Positions 11,439 to 22,184 of a stretch of DNA of 64,000 nucleotides are shown here, in pieces. This stretch comes from Otis tarda. Lineage: Eukaryota > Chordata > Aves > Otidiformes > Otididae. The translations under genes were made by a program, and so were the position numbers. The first letter of the stretch is position 1. Each line of letters opens with the position of its first letter. Below the pieces are notes generated by a model. It saw nothing but the letters and a program-made list of their open reading frames with translations, made no database searches and was not told where the DNA came from. The stretch lies in contig CM048560.1 in the NCBI GenBank assembly GCA_026413225.1, positions 13,720,001 to 13,784,000 of the forward strand, in the 5' to 3' direction.

Positions 11439-14400
11439 GTATTGTGTCAGTTACAGCTGAAGAGTTTAATTTACTGTTCCTTTGTGTTGTAACATGTCTT
11501 CACTCAGTTAGCCATACTAGATCTATCTAAGCAGTTGAATCTTGTTCAGGTGATCCATTTAGCAGTCATTCAGTACTTGTAAAATGACCTTCTGGTGGTC
11601 ATTGTTGAAACATTTTGCTCTTCCTCTGGAGAATATTTCAACTTCCTTTTATTTTAATTCTTGATTCAGTTCATCTGTCTGGACCAGATTTTGAAGGATT
11701 TTTCATACAAGCCCGGGATGCAGAACACCTGGATAGCCCTGCAGTTGGTGCTTTTGTGTTAGTTGACCGGAGACACTCTCAGCTTCTGACATGTGGCCGT
11801 ACCAAGGTATAGTCTAGTGTCTTAAAACGGGACATCAGGCACTGAGGTGTTTGTACTACACCATGTCTGTAATAGGACAGAGCTAAGCTTTGAGCTCAGC
11901 AAGTCTGTCAGGAAATTGGTGCAACTTGCAGTACAGAGGCATGGCTCACTGCAACTCTGTCAGACTATTCTTACGAGCCATTTAAACTATCCTGGCAATA
12001 GAAGGGTATTGACTGCTGCAGGAAGATGCAGCGTTCATGACATAACTTTTACTTGTGCACAATGAGTGTAGTGTATTCCTGGTTACTGTATTTAATATTA
12101 AAAAGAGGAGGACGTGCTCTATTTGCTTTGAAGAGGAGAGTTGTCAGTCATTTTCCATGCTTGTTAAGGACAGAAAAAATGTCTTAGAGCAAGAGAAGTT
12201 TATGGCGGTTGTTGTGGTAAACAAACACTAGAATAGATTATTATCTTTAGTGTTGCTCTGTCAGTTACTGTTAATGGAGCCTTCTTAGTAACAGGTTAGA
12301 TCACAATCTTCACTGTCTCTTTTAGATGAGTTGATTATGCATGCGATGTGAGCTCTGACTAATGTTTTAGCAACCTGTGTGAACTTCGTGAACATGTACA
12401 GTGCCATCTGAGCTGGTGTGGACAAAGTTCTCCATCTGCCTAGATGTACCTCTTTTTTTTTTCTCCTCTCTACTTCTACCACCTGCTCTCAGTGGCATCC
12501 AATTAATGCATTCATCAGTGCTGTAATGCCATGGGGATGTCTGGGTTGTGCCCTCTGTTCTCTGAAGACTTGGTTCAGTGCTGTGTCTGATCTGTTTATT
12601 TTGTGCAAATAACTGTCTGACCCCAAGACTACTTTTAGTTTTTGTCCTCAGGCCTACTAGTTCTCTCTGTACAGTCATTGCACTGTCCCTTCATGCTCTT
12701 ACTACAAAAACATGGAGTGTTCTCTTACTATCAAAAAAAAGAGGAGTGTTATCACGTTGTTTCTGCATAAATGCTGCAGGGACCTCTGTCTCATCACTGG
12801 AGTCTTCTGGGTTGAAAGACCTCTAGTTGTTCCTTTCAGCCTTGAAGTTTGTTAGTATGTATAAGGTTCAGTAGTAGACTTCATCTGAGTTGAACATGAC
12901 TGACTGGAGAAAAGCTAGTTGCACTGGGTCTGTGCAGTGTAACAGTGCGGTGTCAGTTTAGGATTTAGCTGCAGCCTGTGATGACTGTGTTAGCTGAGAT
13001 CTCGTTAGTGCATATCCAGTGTGTAACTCTTGATATGTGTATGTTTTCAGAATTCAGCTGTCAGTCACACAAGTAAAGTGAAAAAGAAATACATAAAAGT
13101 TTACTGGGTCTCTCCTGGAGATGCACCAAAACATGTACAGTTTCTGTAAGTAAATCTAGTATTAGTTCTAGTTTATTAAAATACAAATAAAGTAAACCTG
13201 AACCATTTGTCTGTGTCAAATATTGGCCAGTACCTGAAAAATATCCTTGGACTATTGGCCTGGAAAGTCGACACCTCTTGCTTACTGCAGAGTCTACATC
13301 AATGCAGACACTTGTTCTTTTGGGAAAGCTTGGAGATGATTATTTTAATTTTTATGAGGAGAGTGGAAGGGGATTTGAAGACTGCTTTCTTTAGTATTTC
13401 TAGTTAACTGCTCACTTCTTATGCCTGTAATATACAGTGTTAAGGATATTTTTCTGTGCTTGTACCTAACAAATGGTATATATACCCTCCTGTTATAGTA
13501 CTGGCTTTTCGGGAGCTAATGGATAAAAGCTATGCAACTTTTCTCTGAGGTTGTAATCTGTGCTACAGGCATGAATGTTTCTTATATCCAGTAGAGCACT
13601 CAGTAGTATGTTTTAATACTTTCCCACTGATATGTTTTCCTACTTTAATCCCTAAAACAGCAGAGGTCTGCATAAAGATGAGGTGTTTACGAATAAGTTG
13701 TACAAACTGTAGAAGCTCTTCCTTTTTTTGGTAGCAATCAGCTGTTGATGTATACAGTAATGAATGTGTGTGTGTTGTGTTTCTTAAGAGCCACAGTTGT
13801 GAAGAAATACAAGACTTTCTGGGTGAAGATTCCTGGTCCCGTTGTTTCTCAGCCTAATGCACCATCCCCAACAACACCCTTGCACACAACATCAGAGGCT
13901 ATATCAACTTCACACTCAGTTTCCTACTTATCAAAGCGGGTAAGTAATTATAAATCTAAATAATGCTGTCTTTAATGCTTGTGATCAATGGAATTTAATG
14001 AAATCACATTGATACAGCCTACTAACAGAAAGGGACAGATGATGGATAAGTAACTTGGATATCAGAGACTGCAAACATAGACAGCTACCCTTGTGTTTGT
14101 TGAGTTCCCTTGTGTGGGTCAAATGTTGTCACGCCACATGCTGGTCAGAAGGTTAATAGAACGTTTAGAACTTAGTGGTCAGAAAATATTATGCATACCT
14201 GGGAAGAGACTTGCTCTGGTTTTGACTAATAACTTCCTGTTTAGTAACTGCATGCTCAGAAACTTCCTTCTCTGAGTGCATCTGTGTTACTGCAGCTTTT
14301 TTTTTTTTTTTTTTTACCATTGCTGATTCTTGAATAGATTGAGCAAGCATTATTATTTGATCCAGATTTAGTGTGACTTTTAATCCATATACTTTGTCAT

Positions 14401-17400
14401 TGTGTACCAGTGGAGTTCCTACTTTAAAAAGGACATGAAAAGCTGGTCTTCCCTTCTTTTCTTCTTCATCCTACGGATTATGTTACCTTTCTAAAAATTA
14501 AAGCAAAGGAAGTTTCTCTAAAGTTTTTACTTTATTTTCAAAGTTATTCTATTATAACGTCTTCAAAGTGAAAATTCAGCATCAGTAAAAGTACAGGTTG
14601 GAACTCACCATTTTACCTACTAGTCCTGGGGTAATTGTAGAGATGGGTTGAGAGATTGGTATGTGGACATAGATGGCATTACTTTGCTGTTGCTTGTATG
14701 CTTTCTTCTAGAACAGGGTAGAAAGGAAGGAGGAAGAGGGAAAATCTCGTTGCTTATGATTTATTTGTTTGCTTAATTGTCTAGTTTAACGCATCAGGTT
14801 GTGGAAGTATGAAGTTCTGCATTAGGAACCCTTCAAACTGTGATCCTGAAAGTGCTTCCTGTTTTTTTCTATCCTTCCGACAAGAGAAGAGTTCAGTATT
14901 TATTGAAATGAGTGGCCCAAGTGAAGGATATCTGGCATTTGCATTGTCCCATGACCAGTGGATGGTGAGTGTCCTATTCTACTGCTATAGTTGCTTTTGT
15001 GATCTTATTAAATTTGGAATGGTACACTAGCAAAACACGCACATGGAACACTGAAATGCTGGTAGATGTCACACAAAGTAACTTCTTTCCCGTAGTGCTG
15101 AAGCACAGGTTGCCTTTCATAGGTGGATATTGAATTTTAGCTCAGGACTGACTATTTGCAGTAGAATTTCCCTGTGGATGTCTGTCTTAGCAGAATCCAC
15201 CCTGTCTGATTGCACAGTATCTGGACTGGAATTCCTGGTTAGATCAATCTTTCTTGGTTACCTAGCCAAAACCTCTCAACCTGTCAGAAGCTGAGTAGCT
15301 ATACTTTCTGAAAACCATTTGCATTTAATCATTGTTTGTACAGGAGTGACTCCATTCAACTTTAAAAAGTGTTTAGAGATCCTTTTTTCTAATTGGTGTT
15401 AAAGTGAAGGGACAATGGTGTTGACAAATGAGTTAACCCATAAACTAACTGTTGCACAAAGGAGATGCTGTTTGTGTTCATGTCCCTAGTGCAAAAACAC
15501 TTGGTTCTTAACAATACTTTGCCTTTATGGCTATGCGGAAAACCAACTCTTAACTAAAGAGAGCTTTTAAATAACATCAATGTCCATCTCTGTCTTATCT
15601 GGCTAATTCAGTAAATTCTAAATAAAGAAATTTCTGATAATATGGTTGTTACCCTGGCATGAGGGGAGTGTAAATCATAGTGTGCCTTACTATGTGTTAT
15701 CTGTTTGACTTAATGTGGTTCCTCTGTAATACTGAAGTGTTTGAAAGCTGGGAAATAATAGCTTAACAGCTAGAGAAATCTATCTCGGGTCTTGTTGCAT
15801 ATATTAAATCAAAGAGCTTTTGGAGATTGCCAGTAGTGGTTTTTATTGGGCTGTAAATACCTTTTTTATTTTAAACTCTCCAGGGTGGTGATGATGCATA
15901 TCTGTGCATTAATGAGGACCACCACGTTCATGTAAGCACTGCCCAGCTGAAGGGGCGAAGTCCTCCTGTTTTGGATTCAGAGGTACATTTGAAAGCAACT
16001 AATACTCTTCCATAAATGTAGGTCTGAAGTAATGAATGGTATGCTGCTGCTTTGTGTTTTTTATATTGCACAGCAGCTGTAAATAGTAAGATGGATCCAT
16101 AGTTCTTTAAGGTGAGATTGTCTGGGCTCTTACTTCCTAGTAAATGTTACCTTTGGAAGTCTAACTTTTAAAAATAAGTCACATGGTGGGAGCTTACTCT
16201 GTTGAGGAACTTTTATGCCCATAACTCTTTCCCTTTGCTGGGGCTGCAGTTGCAATTGATATATCTTGAGTTAAAGGTTGGAAGGGAAAGGAAGAGACTT
16301 ATGAGCTGGAAAGATTGGTGGTAATAAGTCCAACCCTTATATTGCTGTGTTGACTTACTGGTATACCTTCTAAGTTGGCATGCAAGAGATTTTTATCACA
16401 CTCCTCACCCCCACCCCAATCATTGCCATTCTTTCCTTGTGCACCAGTGACATTCTTGTCTTTTGCAGGGTTACCTTTAAGCTGATTACTCTGTCAGTCT
16501 GAAAAGACTGGGTATTAAATATCTCCTGTTTCACAGAATGCCCTTGAAGATGTGTCATGGAGGCTTGTGGATGGTGTTCTTCAGTGTTCTTTCAGAAGGA
16601 GTATTCGTCTTCCTGCTTATAAAGGGAGATTTAATCTGGATGCCAGTTACTACATCTTTCTAGCAGATGGGGAAGCGAATGAAGGTAAACTTGATTTACG
16701 TATGGTTGCTTTTCTTTAAACAGCTCTAAATGAGTTAGTAACCCTTATGTAAGGGCTTAGCTGAGAATTGGTATCTGAACTAAGATTTTCGAGTTTGAGG
16801 CACTTAGTTCATTCATCTTTACTGCCTTTCTGGATCGTGACTTTGGTTTTGGAAGTTACAGTAAACTTACTCATATATGTGTGTTGTATGCCCACTTGAT
16901 GCTAGGAACTATTAGCTTCTAGCTGGCCACATCTTTTTAAAATGGAGACTAGTATCAAAGGGAATTATTCTTCATGTCTTGTGCATGTGGTGGAGAAAGC
17001 TGTTTTCTGTAGAGGGGTAGGTTGGTTCTTTTATATTAAGTATGCAAGACAGCTTAGATGACATCTTAGGTTCTTACCATATTGTGTGTCAGAAATTTAG
17101 TTTGTACGGTTATGCTCAGTGGTCACAAAAGGGCTTGAATTCATGAATAAGGAGTGGGCATACTTACAAGTGCAGTGCCTTTTGTCACCCATAAATAAAC
17201 CACTTCATGTCACTACTTAGGTGGACTAATATACAAACATCGTCGTCAGCCTCTGATTACCAATGGAATATACAATGTCACAGATCTTCCTCAGGATATT
17301 GGAGGTTCCCGGTCCCCACGGCTTATCAAAGCTCATGGTAAGCTACAGCATCTAGTTTTGTCTTCCAGTTCTAGATTTGCTGAGACTGGAGAGTTACGTT

Positions 17401-20400
17401 TTGCTCCTTATTGCAGAGTAGGTATTTCCTTGTGTCTTTCTGGCACTTGTGTTACATGTATACCATTGGCTAGCAAGATCTGAGACTGTGAAGACAGAGT
17501 AAAGTTATTAATAATTTTAAATTTCAATAACAGTGTTATAAGATTGTTTTTGCCCAGGAAAATGAACCTGTATTTGCCTTTTCTCTTAAATTTATAATTA
17601 GGACTTGTTTCTGTTTACCTTTTTCTCTCTAGTTTAATTTGTTCTAGTTGCATTATTGGTTTAATTCTATTTGAAATGAGAAATCCCTCAACTGATGATC
17701 CAGAGCCACTGAAGTTAATGAGACCTTTTTCTCTCACAGTATTGAACTTTTAAAGCAGGCCCATGAGAGAACCATCACTTGTTCTTTGTCAAACAAATAG
17801 TAAGAAATGTCACCTTTCATCCTCTGATGTCTAAGTTGGTGACAGAACAGCATCTCTCACCAGTATGTACTGACTGTACTGGCGCATATGAAACATGCAG
17901 TAACCAGCACTGCTCTGTCGTGCTGTGTGGGCATAGTGTGATTATCTTTTATATGGATGTTTCTGCCCTCTAGCCAAATAAATTATATAAAGTTGTCTGA
18001 ACCAGATGAATAAAAACTTACCACTTGTAAATTCTGGCCATATGCATATGGACTAAACTATTGCGTCGTCTTTGAAGCTGTATTCACATGCAGCTAAATT
18101 GCTCATGTTTACCTTGTATTTTTTTCAATTTTCAGGAGCATTAATGTTTGTTGCTTGGATTACCACAGTTAGTATTGGTGTTATTGTTGCACGATTCTTC
18201 AAACCTGTCTGGTCTCATTCGTTCTTGTTTGGAAAGGAGATGTGGTTTCAGGTGGGCAAAATCTCCCCATATCTCCAGCTGTGTTTTCTAGCTTTATTGG
18301 AGGCAGAGTTCTAAACCTACTAGAAACCTACTGTTTCTCCAAGAAATAGGAGATTAAACTTTGGTGTGATTTTTATCTTTCTTTGATCTTATAAAGTGGA
18401 ACAATTACAAATCAGAAGTTCACCTGCTTTGCTAGTAAAAGCAAAGTCCAGAGGACACCAAGAACATCTTTAACTGTAGATCTGTTAAATGTATTTTAAT
18501 GGTGTATTAAGGAAGCTGTAGAGTTTCTAAAAAGCAAACTTAATTTTTCTAGGTGCATCGTTTGCTTATGTTGACCACAGTCATGCTTACAAGCATTTCT
18601 TTTGTTTTGCCTTTTGTATACCGAGGAGGTTGGAGTCAAGTAAGTGTGTGCTTTTGTTTTGTTTGTTAACTCAAATGTAAAGGTTGAACCAAATGAATGA
18701 GACAGAGGTCCACTGATGACTAACATGTTACAACTGTTCCCAAGGAAATTGCTGTGAAAGCTGTCCTTAAGTAAGTTGATTTCAACTCCTAGCAAGACAG
18801 AAAAGGAATGTTGTCTCCTTTAACTACAATTGAAAACTTCGGTACTTTTTCTTCCTTCCTCTTTCTCTTAAATAAAGTCTTTGCTCACTGTTTCTTTATG
18901 TACTAAATCAGTCTTCTTCCCATTTCTTTAGAGAACTTGAGTTTGGGAGTGGAGCAAGGATGGGATGGCTGACATTAATGTAGTAAAGCTGCTGGGAATA
19001 AATGTTGTTATGAACTTGAACTTGAGTAACTGTAGCCAGTGATTAAGCTTAGTCTGGAACATTAGATAGATAGGAATTGTATACCTGTTGCTGTCACCTG
19101 TATAATATTTGGTGCAAGGTGATGTCAGAACTGGAAAATCTACAGAGTATATGAATTAAAGGTGGGAGAATGTGGTCACAGGTATGAGCTCGGAGTGAGG
19201 GAAATGAAATAAAATATTTTAAGGTTAAGGTTAGAACAGATAGGATGAGAGGAGAGACCACTGCTGGGAGGAGTTATGAAGTAGGCCTCTCGTGCAGACA
19301 CGGGATTGAGGATGAAGAGCTTGGAGCATAGCGTTGGCAGTCATATTGCACTCTGCTCTTCAGCTGGTAGAATTTCTCAATATAGCAAAAAGGTGGGACA
19401 AACCCTGGGCAAACTTAGCAGTCCATCCAGCTGCAGGGTGGCTTACTTTGTGCTGTCACCTCTGCCAGTCTAAACACAGTGCTGCTCCACCATTGTAACT
19501 AATACAAGCATAAATAAAATTATCAATTTTTAAAATTTTTTTTCTGTATCTTTATATAAATACGATATTAAAGAAAAATATCCTGTGTTTAGCAAGCAGG
19601 TTTTCATCCTTATCTCGGCTGTACTGTGATGGCTCTGACAATCTTTCAACCACTTATGGCAGGCTTCAGACCATCTCGTCATGCGCCAAGGTACTTCCAA
19701 CTAACTCATTAAGTTACAACCACAGGAATTAAATATGCCTATTTCTTTAAAAATTCTTTGCACATTGAAAAAATATTTTTAAAGTAGGTAACAATGGTTT
19801 GTTTGTTTGTTTGTTTTTTCCCCTCCCAAACTATGTAATCAATAAAATGCTTTTTGTTGTTTTGTAGGAGGCAATTGTTTAACTGGTTTCACTGGAGTAC
19901 TGGTACAACAGCTAGGATACTAGCTGGTGAGTAGGAGTAATAGTTGTAACTCCTTTTAAAGTGATTTAAAGGAACTTTGTTCACTGTTTGGGCTATTGCT
20001 TGTCTAAAATCTCTATGAACATCCAGTCCAGGCATCTCTGAAGCTTCTTTTTCTTGCTGACCATCTTCTGTGTGAGTTTTAAGTGGCCATCAGGTACAGC
20101 TTTAGGGATAAAAAGTGACTATATAAAACCAAAGAGATTACAGAGATTTTTCAGATTTGCCTGTCATGAGGACCTGTTCTTATCTTGAATAATTTGTTTT
20201 TGTCTTGGAAGTTTTGAGGATAGTGTTCTTACAGTAATGTAGTTCAATGTTATTTAACAGGAGAGGGGAAACTTGCAGAACCAGAAGCTGGGCTTAATTC
20301 TATTAACAGTGACAAGTTTCCACAGGCAGCTTAAGCATAAATGTGCCTGTGGTCTTGTTGATAGAGTCACAAATGCTAGTGTTTGTGTAATTGGGATGTC

Positions 20401-22184
20401 ATAGGGTACTGAGCAGGACAAAAACTATTTTGGCCTTTTGCTTTTCTCCCCACCTTCCCCCTCACACTACCCAAAAAAAAAAAAAAAGAGCTTTTAGCTG
20501 CATGGACTCCTTTAATCTAATTTCCCCAAGCAGTTGTAGGCAGTTCATGGGAAATCTGTTGCCAAAGGTATTGAGAGCATTTTTTTTAATTACCCTGACA
20601 CAGCACAGTGTCTTTTTATCTTATTTTTACTGACTAGTGGTGACTATGTTCTTGGGAATGGATCTACTAGCACTTGACCTACCAGACCCATGGGACACCT
20701 ATACAATGATTGGTTTTGTAGCTTGGCACGTCGGTATTGATGTTCTTCTAGAAATACACAGCTACTGTCTCATACGCAAAGGTACAAACCCAACAAAACT
20801 CCTGTTATTTCCTTGTTTGCTGAGGACTGTGCAAAAAATGTAACAGTGCATTGAATTTCAGGAGGTGTTCTTTGGCCTCTAACTTGGAAGCGGAAAGGGA
20901 ATAACTCTTAAGTAATAGTGCCGTATCTTCTGTACAAACTAATATGGGAGCAAACCAGTTTTTAAGACCAGAGTGTTCTAGAAAAATTGTTTTCATGCCA
21001 TTTTAAATGGCTGCCTCTCATTTCTCAAACTACAGTTCATGGGGGCACACTGAAATGCTAAGTATTTTCCAAGAATCTATCACTATTTGCTATGATTTTT
21101 ATCCCGGGTGGGTAGGTAAATTCCAGTTTAATTAGTGCAGATTTAGTCTGCATTTTATTGTGACAAATTACTGGTATAAATGTCTGTTACTGCATGAGCA
21201 AAATGATCAGCAACCTGAATACAAACACTTGTAATTTTGACTGAACACAGGAATGAAGGAGAAATCCTGACTCCAATATGTCTAGTGAAGACTGGTAGTA
21301 ACTTAATCAGAAATTCTTATCTCTGCTGGTTGGTGTCACTGAGAGGAGATGACTGTGCACATGTAAATGACCTGTATCTAAGGCAGAGATGAGATATCTG
21401 CAGAACTGAAGAAGCATAATTAATTAAGAGGCTGTGTAAGGTGGCACATGGAGAAGGAGTGATTATAAAAACTGTAAATTTAAATATAACTGCAATAATT
21501 TCATGTTCATTTCTTGTAAGTAATGTTTAAACAATGATGTTCTCATGTTGGCTAATGGAAAATACTTCTTGATGAAATCAAGTTATCTTAAAATCAAAAG
21601 GAAGAGCTTTTAAATCAAACAGATGTTTTGTTCAGCTCAAAACTCAGTGTTCTGATGATTCATTCTTGCAAAAGAGACAAAATGTTTTGCCACTTCAGTG
21701 TCCAGAAGTTACTTTTTGTAGGTCCACTCCAGAATAATTTTCACTTGTGCTGTGGGTGTGACAGTACAGATCATGAAATGTCAAATGAGACTTCCGAGTG
21801 CTTTTCAAATTTGATGCTGCTTAAGACTTAGTTCCTTAGTCACAGGAACAAGACTTCTGCAGTATAAAAATGAGACTCCCCCTTTCTCTTAAAAGCAGAC
21901 TTAACTTTTTTTTTCTTCTAACAGTTGAAGTGATAGAGGATGACCGAGTACAGATACTGCAGTCACTCACATCTGCAGAAGCAGAGGCAAGTCAAAATTT
22001 TGTAAATAACTACTGTGAGATGGGATGGTTCTTTCTTTACACGCATAAAAACACTGACATTTCTATGGCTTTTCTTCCCCTTCTCTTGCAGGGTCGTCTG
22101 TTTAAACAGATTGTGTTAACCATCTATGTCTGTGGAAATATAGTATTCCTCATTGCTTTCCTGGCAGCCATCAACCAAATATGA
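11243..22184 (+). CDS. FRRS1: FRRS1, ferric-chelate reductase 1 (15 coding exons, 593 aa)
   Basis: FRRS1 (also SDR2) is a membrane cytochrome b561-type protein that reduces ferric iron. Joined exons: 11243-11438, 11670-11806, 13051-13145, 13789-13939, 14785-14964, 15884-15982, 16537-16684, 17221-17337, 18136-18251, 18553-18639, 19593-19690, 19868-19926, 20638-20781, 21925-21986, 22092-22184. They total 1782 nt with all phases consistent, giving 593 residues; the human protein is about 592. Order of parts: signal peptide 1-22, reeler about 23-165, Ser/Thr/Pro linker about 166-193, DOMON about 194-345, then six predicted membrane segments (about 375-396, 414-436, 447-467, 489-507, 516-534, 570-590). 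Candidate haem-ligand histidines are H374, H415, H447 and H483, with H525 also in a membrane segment. N-glycosylation sequons lie at N54, N195 and N354. The start is chosen because the ATG directly follows the acceptor and opens a signal peptide. The last intron is GC-AG. Recognised from family memory, without alignment. Confidence 0.95.
11670..11806 (+). CDS. FRRS1: FRRS1 coding exon 2: reeler domain
   Basis: It encodes residues 66-111 and carries the reeler core, including the FEGFFIQAR stretch and the LLTCG cysteine motif typical of this domain. Phase 1 entry, phase 0 exit; donor GTATAG at 11807. Confidence 0.92.
13051..13145 (+). CDS. FRRS1: FRRS1 coding exon 3: reeler domain
   Basis: It encodes residues 112 to the first two bases of codon 143. 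The VYWVSPGDAP stretch is a late reeler beta-strand region. Acceptor TTTTCAG ends at 13050; donor GTAAGT starts at 13146. Confidence 0.9.
13789..13939 (+). CDS. FRRS1: FRRS1 coding exon 4: end of reeler and Ser/Thr/Pro linker
   Basis: It encodes residues 143-193. The first part (KKYKTFWVKI) finishes the reeler domain; the rest is rich in Ser, Thr and Pro and looks like a flexible, probably O-glycosylated spacer before DOMON. The acceptor is ambiguous by two bases (AAGAG); only the first AG (13787-13788) keeps the frame. Confidence 0.9.
14297..14315. repeat. T homopolymer
   Basis: About 19 T in FRRS1 intron sequence between coding exons 4 and 5. Confidence 0.75.
14785..14964 (+). CDS. FRRS1: FRRS1 coding exon 5: DOMON domain, first half
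   Basis: It encodes residues 194-253, phase 0 at both ends. Cysteine-containing beta strands lead into GYLAFALS and end with QWM; M253 is placed like the methionine haem ligand of DOMON cytochromes (inference). A sequon lies at N195. Donor GTGAGT at 14965. Confidence 0.92.
15884..15982 (+). CDS. FRRS1: FRRS1 coding exon 6: DOMON domain, middle
   Basis: It encodes residues 254-286, phase 0 at both ends (99 nt), beginning with GGDDAYLC. Skipping it would keep the frame but remove the DOMON middle. Acceptor CTCTCCAG ends at 15883; donor GTACAT at 15983. Confidence 0.9.
16537..16684 (+). CDS. FRRS1: FRRS1 coding exon 7: DOMON domain, second half
   Basis: It encodes residues 287-335 plus one base. 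The stretch CSFRRSIRLP and the following YYIFLADGEA match the late beta strands of FRRS1-type DOMON. Acceptor TTTCACAG; donor GTAAAC at 16685. Confidence 0.92.
17221..17337 (+). CDS. FRRS1: FRRS1 coding exon 8: DOMON end and junction to b561
   Basis: It encodes residues 336-374. It holds H342, a candidate second DOMON haem ligand, a sequon at N354, and ends with LIKAH, placing H374 at the entry of the first b561 membrane segment. Acceptor TTAG ends at 17220; donor GTAAGC at 17338. Confidence 0.92.
18136..18251 (+). CDS. FRRS1: FRRS1 coding exon 9: first b561 membrane segment
   Basis: It encodes residues 375-413. The GALMFVAW start with the preceding histidine is the signature of cytochrome b561 in FRRS1-like proteins. 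A hydrophobic span of about 20 residues is followed by a basic and aromatic loop. Donor GTGGGC at 18252. Confidence 0.93.
18553..18639 (+). CDS. FRRS1: FRRS1 coding exon 10: second b561 membrane segment
   Basis: It encodes residues 414-442 (87 nt, phase 0 at both ends). It begins VHRLLM, with H415 as a candidate haem ligand, and forms one hydrophobic segment. Donor GTAAGT at 18640. Confidence 0.92.
19593..19690 (+). CDS. FRRS1: FRRS1 coding exon 11: third b561 membrane segment
   Basis: It encodes residue 443 to two bases of codon 475. The HPYLGC motif contains H447, a conserved b561 position. The acceptor (GTGTTTAG) has a weak pyrimidine tract, but the frame fits only this AG. Donor GTACTT at 19691. 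Confidence 0.9.
19798..19819. repeat. (GTTT)n microsatellite
   Basis: About five GTTT units running into a T tract, 50 nt upstream of FRRS1 coding exon 12. Confidence 0.75.
19868..19926 (+). CDS. FRRS1: FRRS1 coding exon 12: short b561 exon
   Basis: This 59-nt exon covers residues 475-494. FNWFHW contains H483, then TARILA opens the next membrane segment. Acceptor TTTTGTAG; donor GTGAGT at 19927. Confidence 0.92.
20638..20781 (+). CDS. FRRS1: FRRS1 coding exon 13: fourth and fifth membrane segments
   Basis: It encodes residues 495-542. MFLGMDL and a later AWHVGIDVLLEIH segment (H525) match the FRRS1 family. Acceptor GACTAG ends at 20637; donor GTACAA at 20782. Confidence 0.93.
21925..21986 (+). 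CDS. FRRS1: FRRS1 coding exon 14: cytosolic loop, ends at a GC donor
   Basis: It encodes residues 543-563 of the acidic loop before the last membrane segment. The exon end is GAG followed by GCAAGT, a match to the GC-AG donor consensus. The nearest GT (21991) would break the frame with the next acceptor. Acceptor CTAACAG ends at 21924. Confidence 0.88.
21987..22091 (+). other. FRRS1: FRRS1 last intron: 105-nt GC-AG intron open in frame
   Basis: It begins GCAAGT and ends CTCTTGCAG. It is exactly 35 codons long with no in-frame stop, so an unspliced transcript encodes a 628-residue protein with 35 extra residues before the last membrane segment. Confidence 0.85.
22092..22184 (+). CDS. FRRS1: FRRS1 coding exon 15: last membrane segment and stop
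   Basis: It encodes residues 564-593 and a TGA at 22182-22184. A single hydrophobic segment (about 570-590) closes the protein, leaving a very short tail. Confidence 0.93.
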   Translation, partial: GRLFKQIVLTIYVCGNIVFLIAFLAAINQI

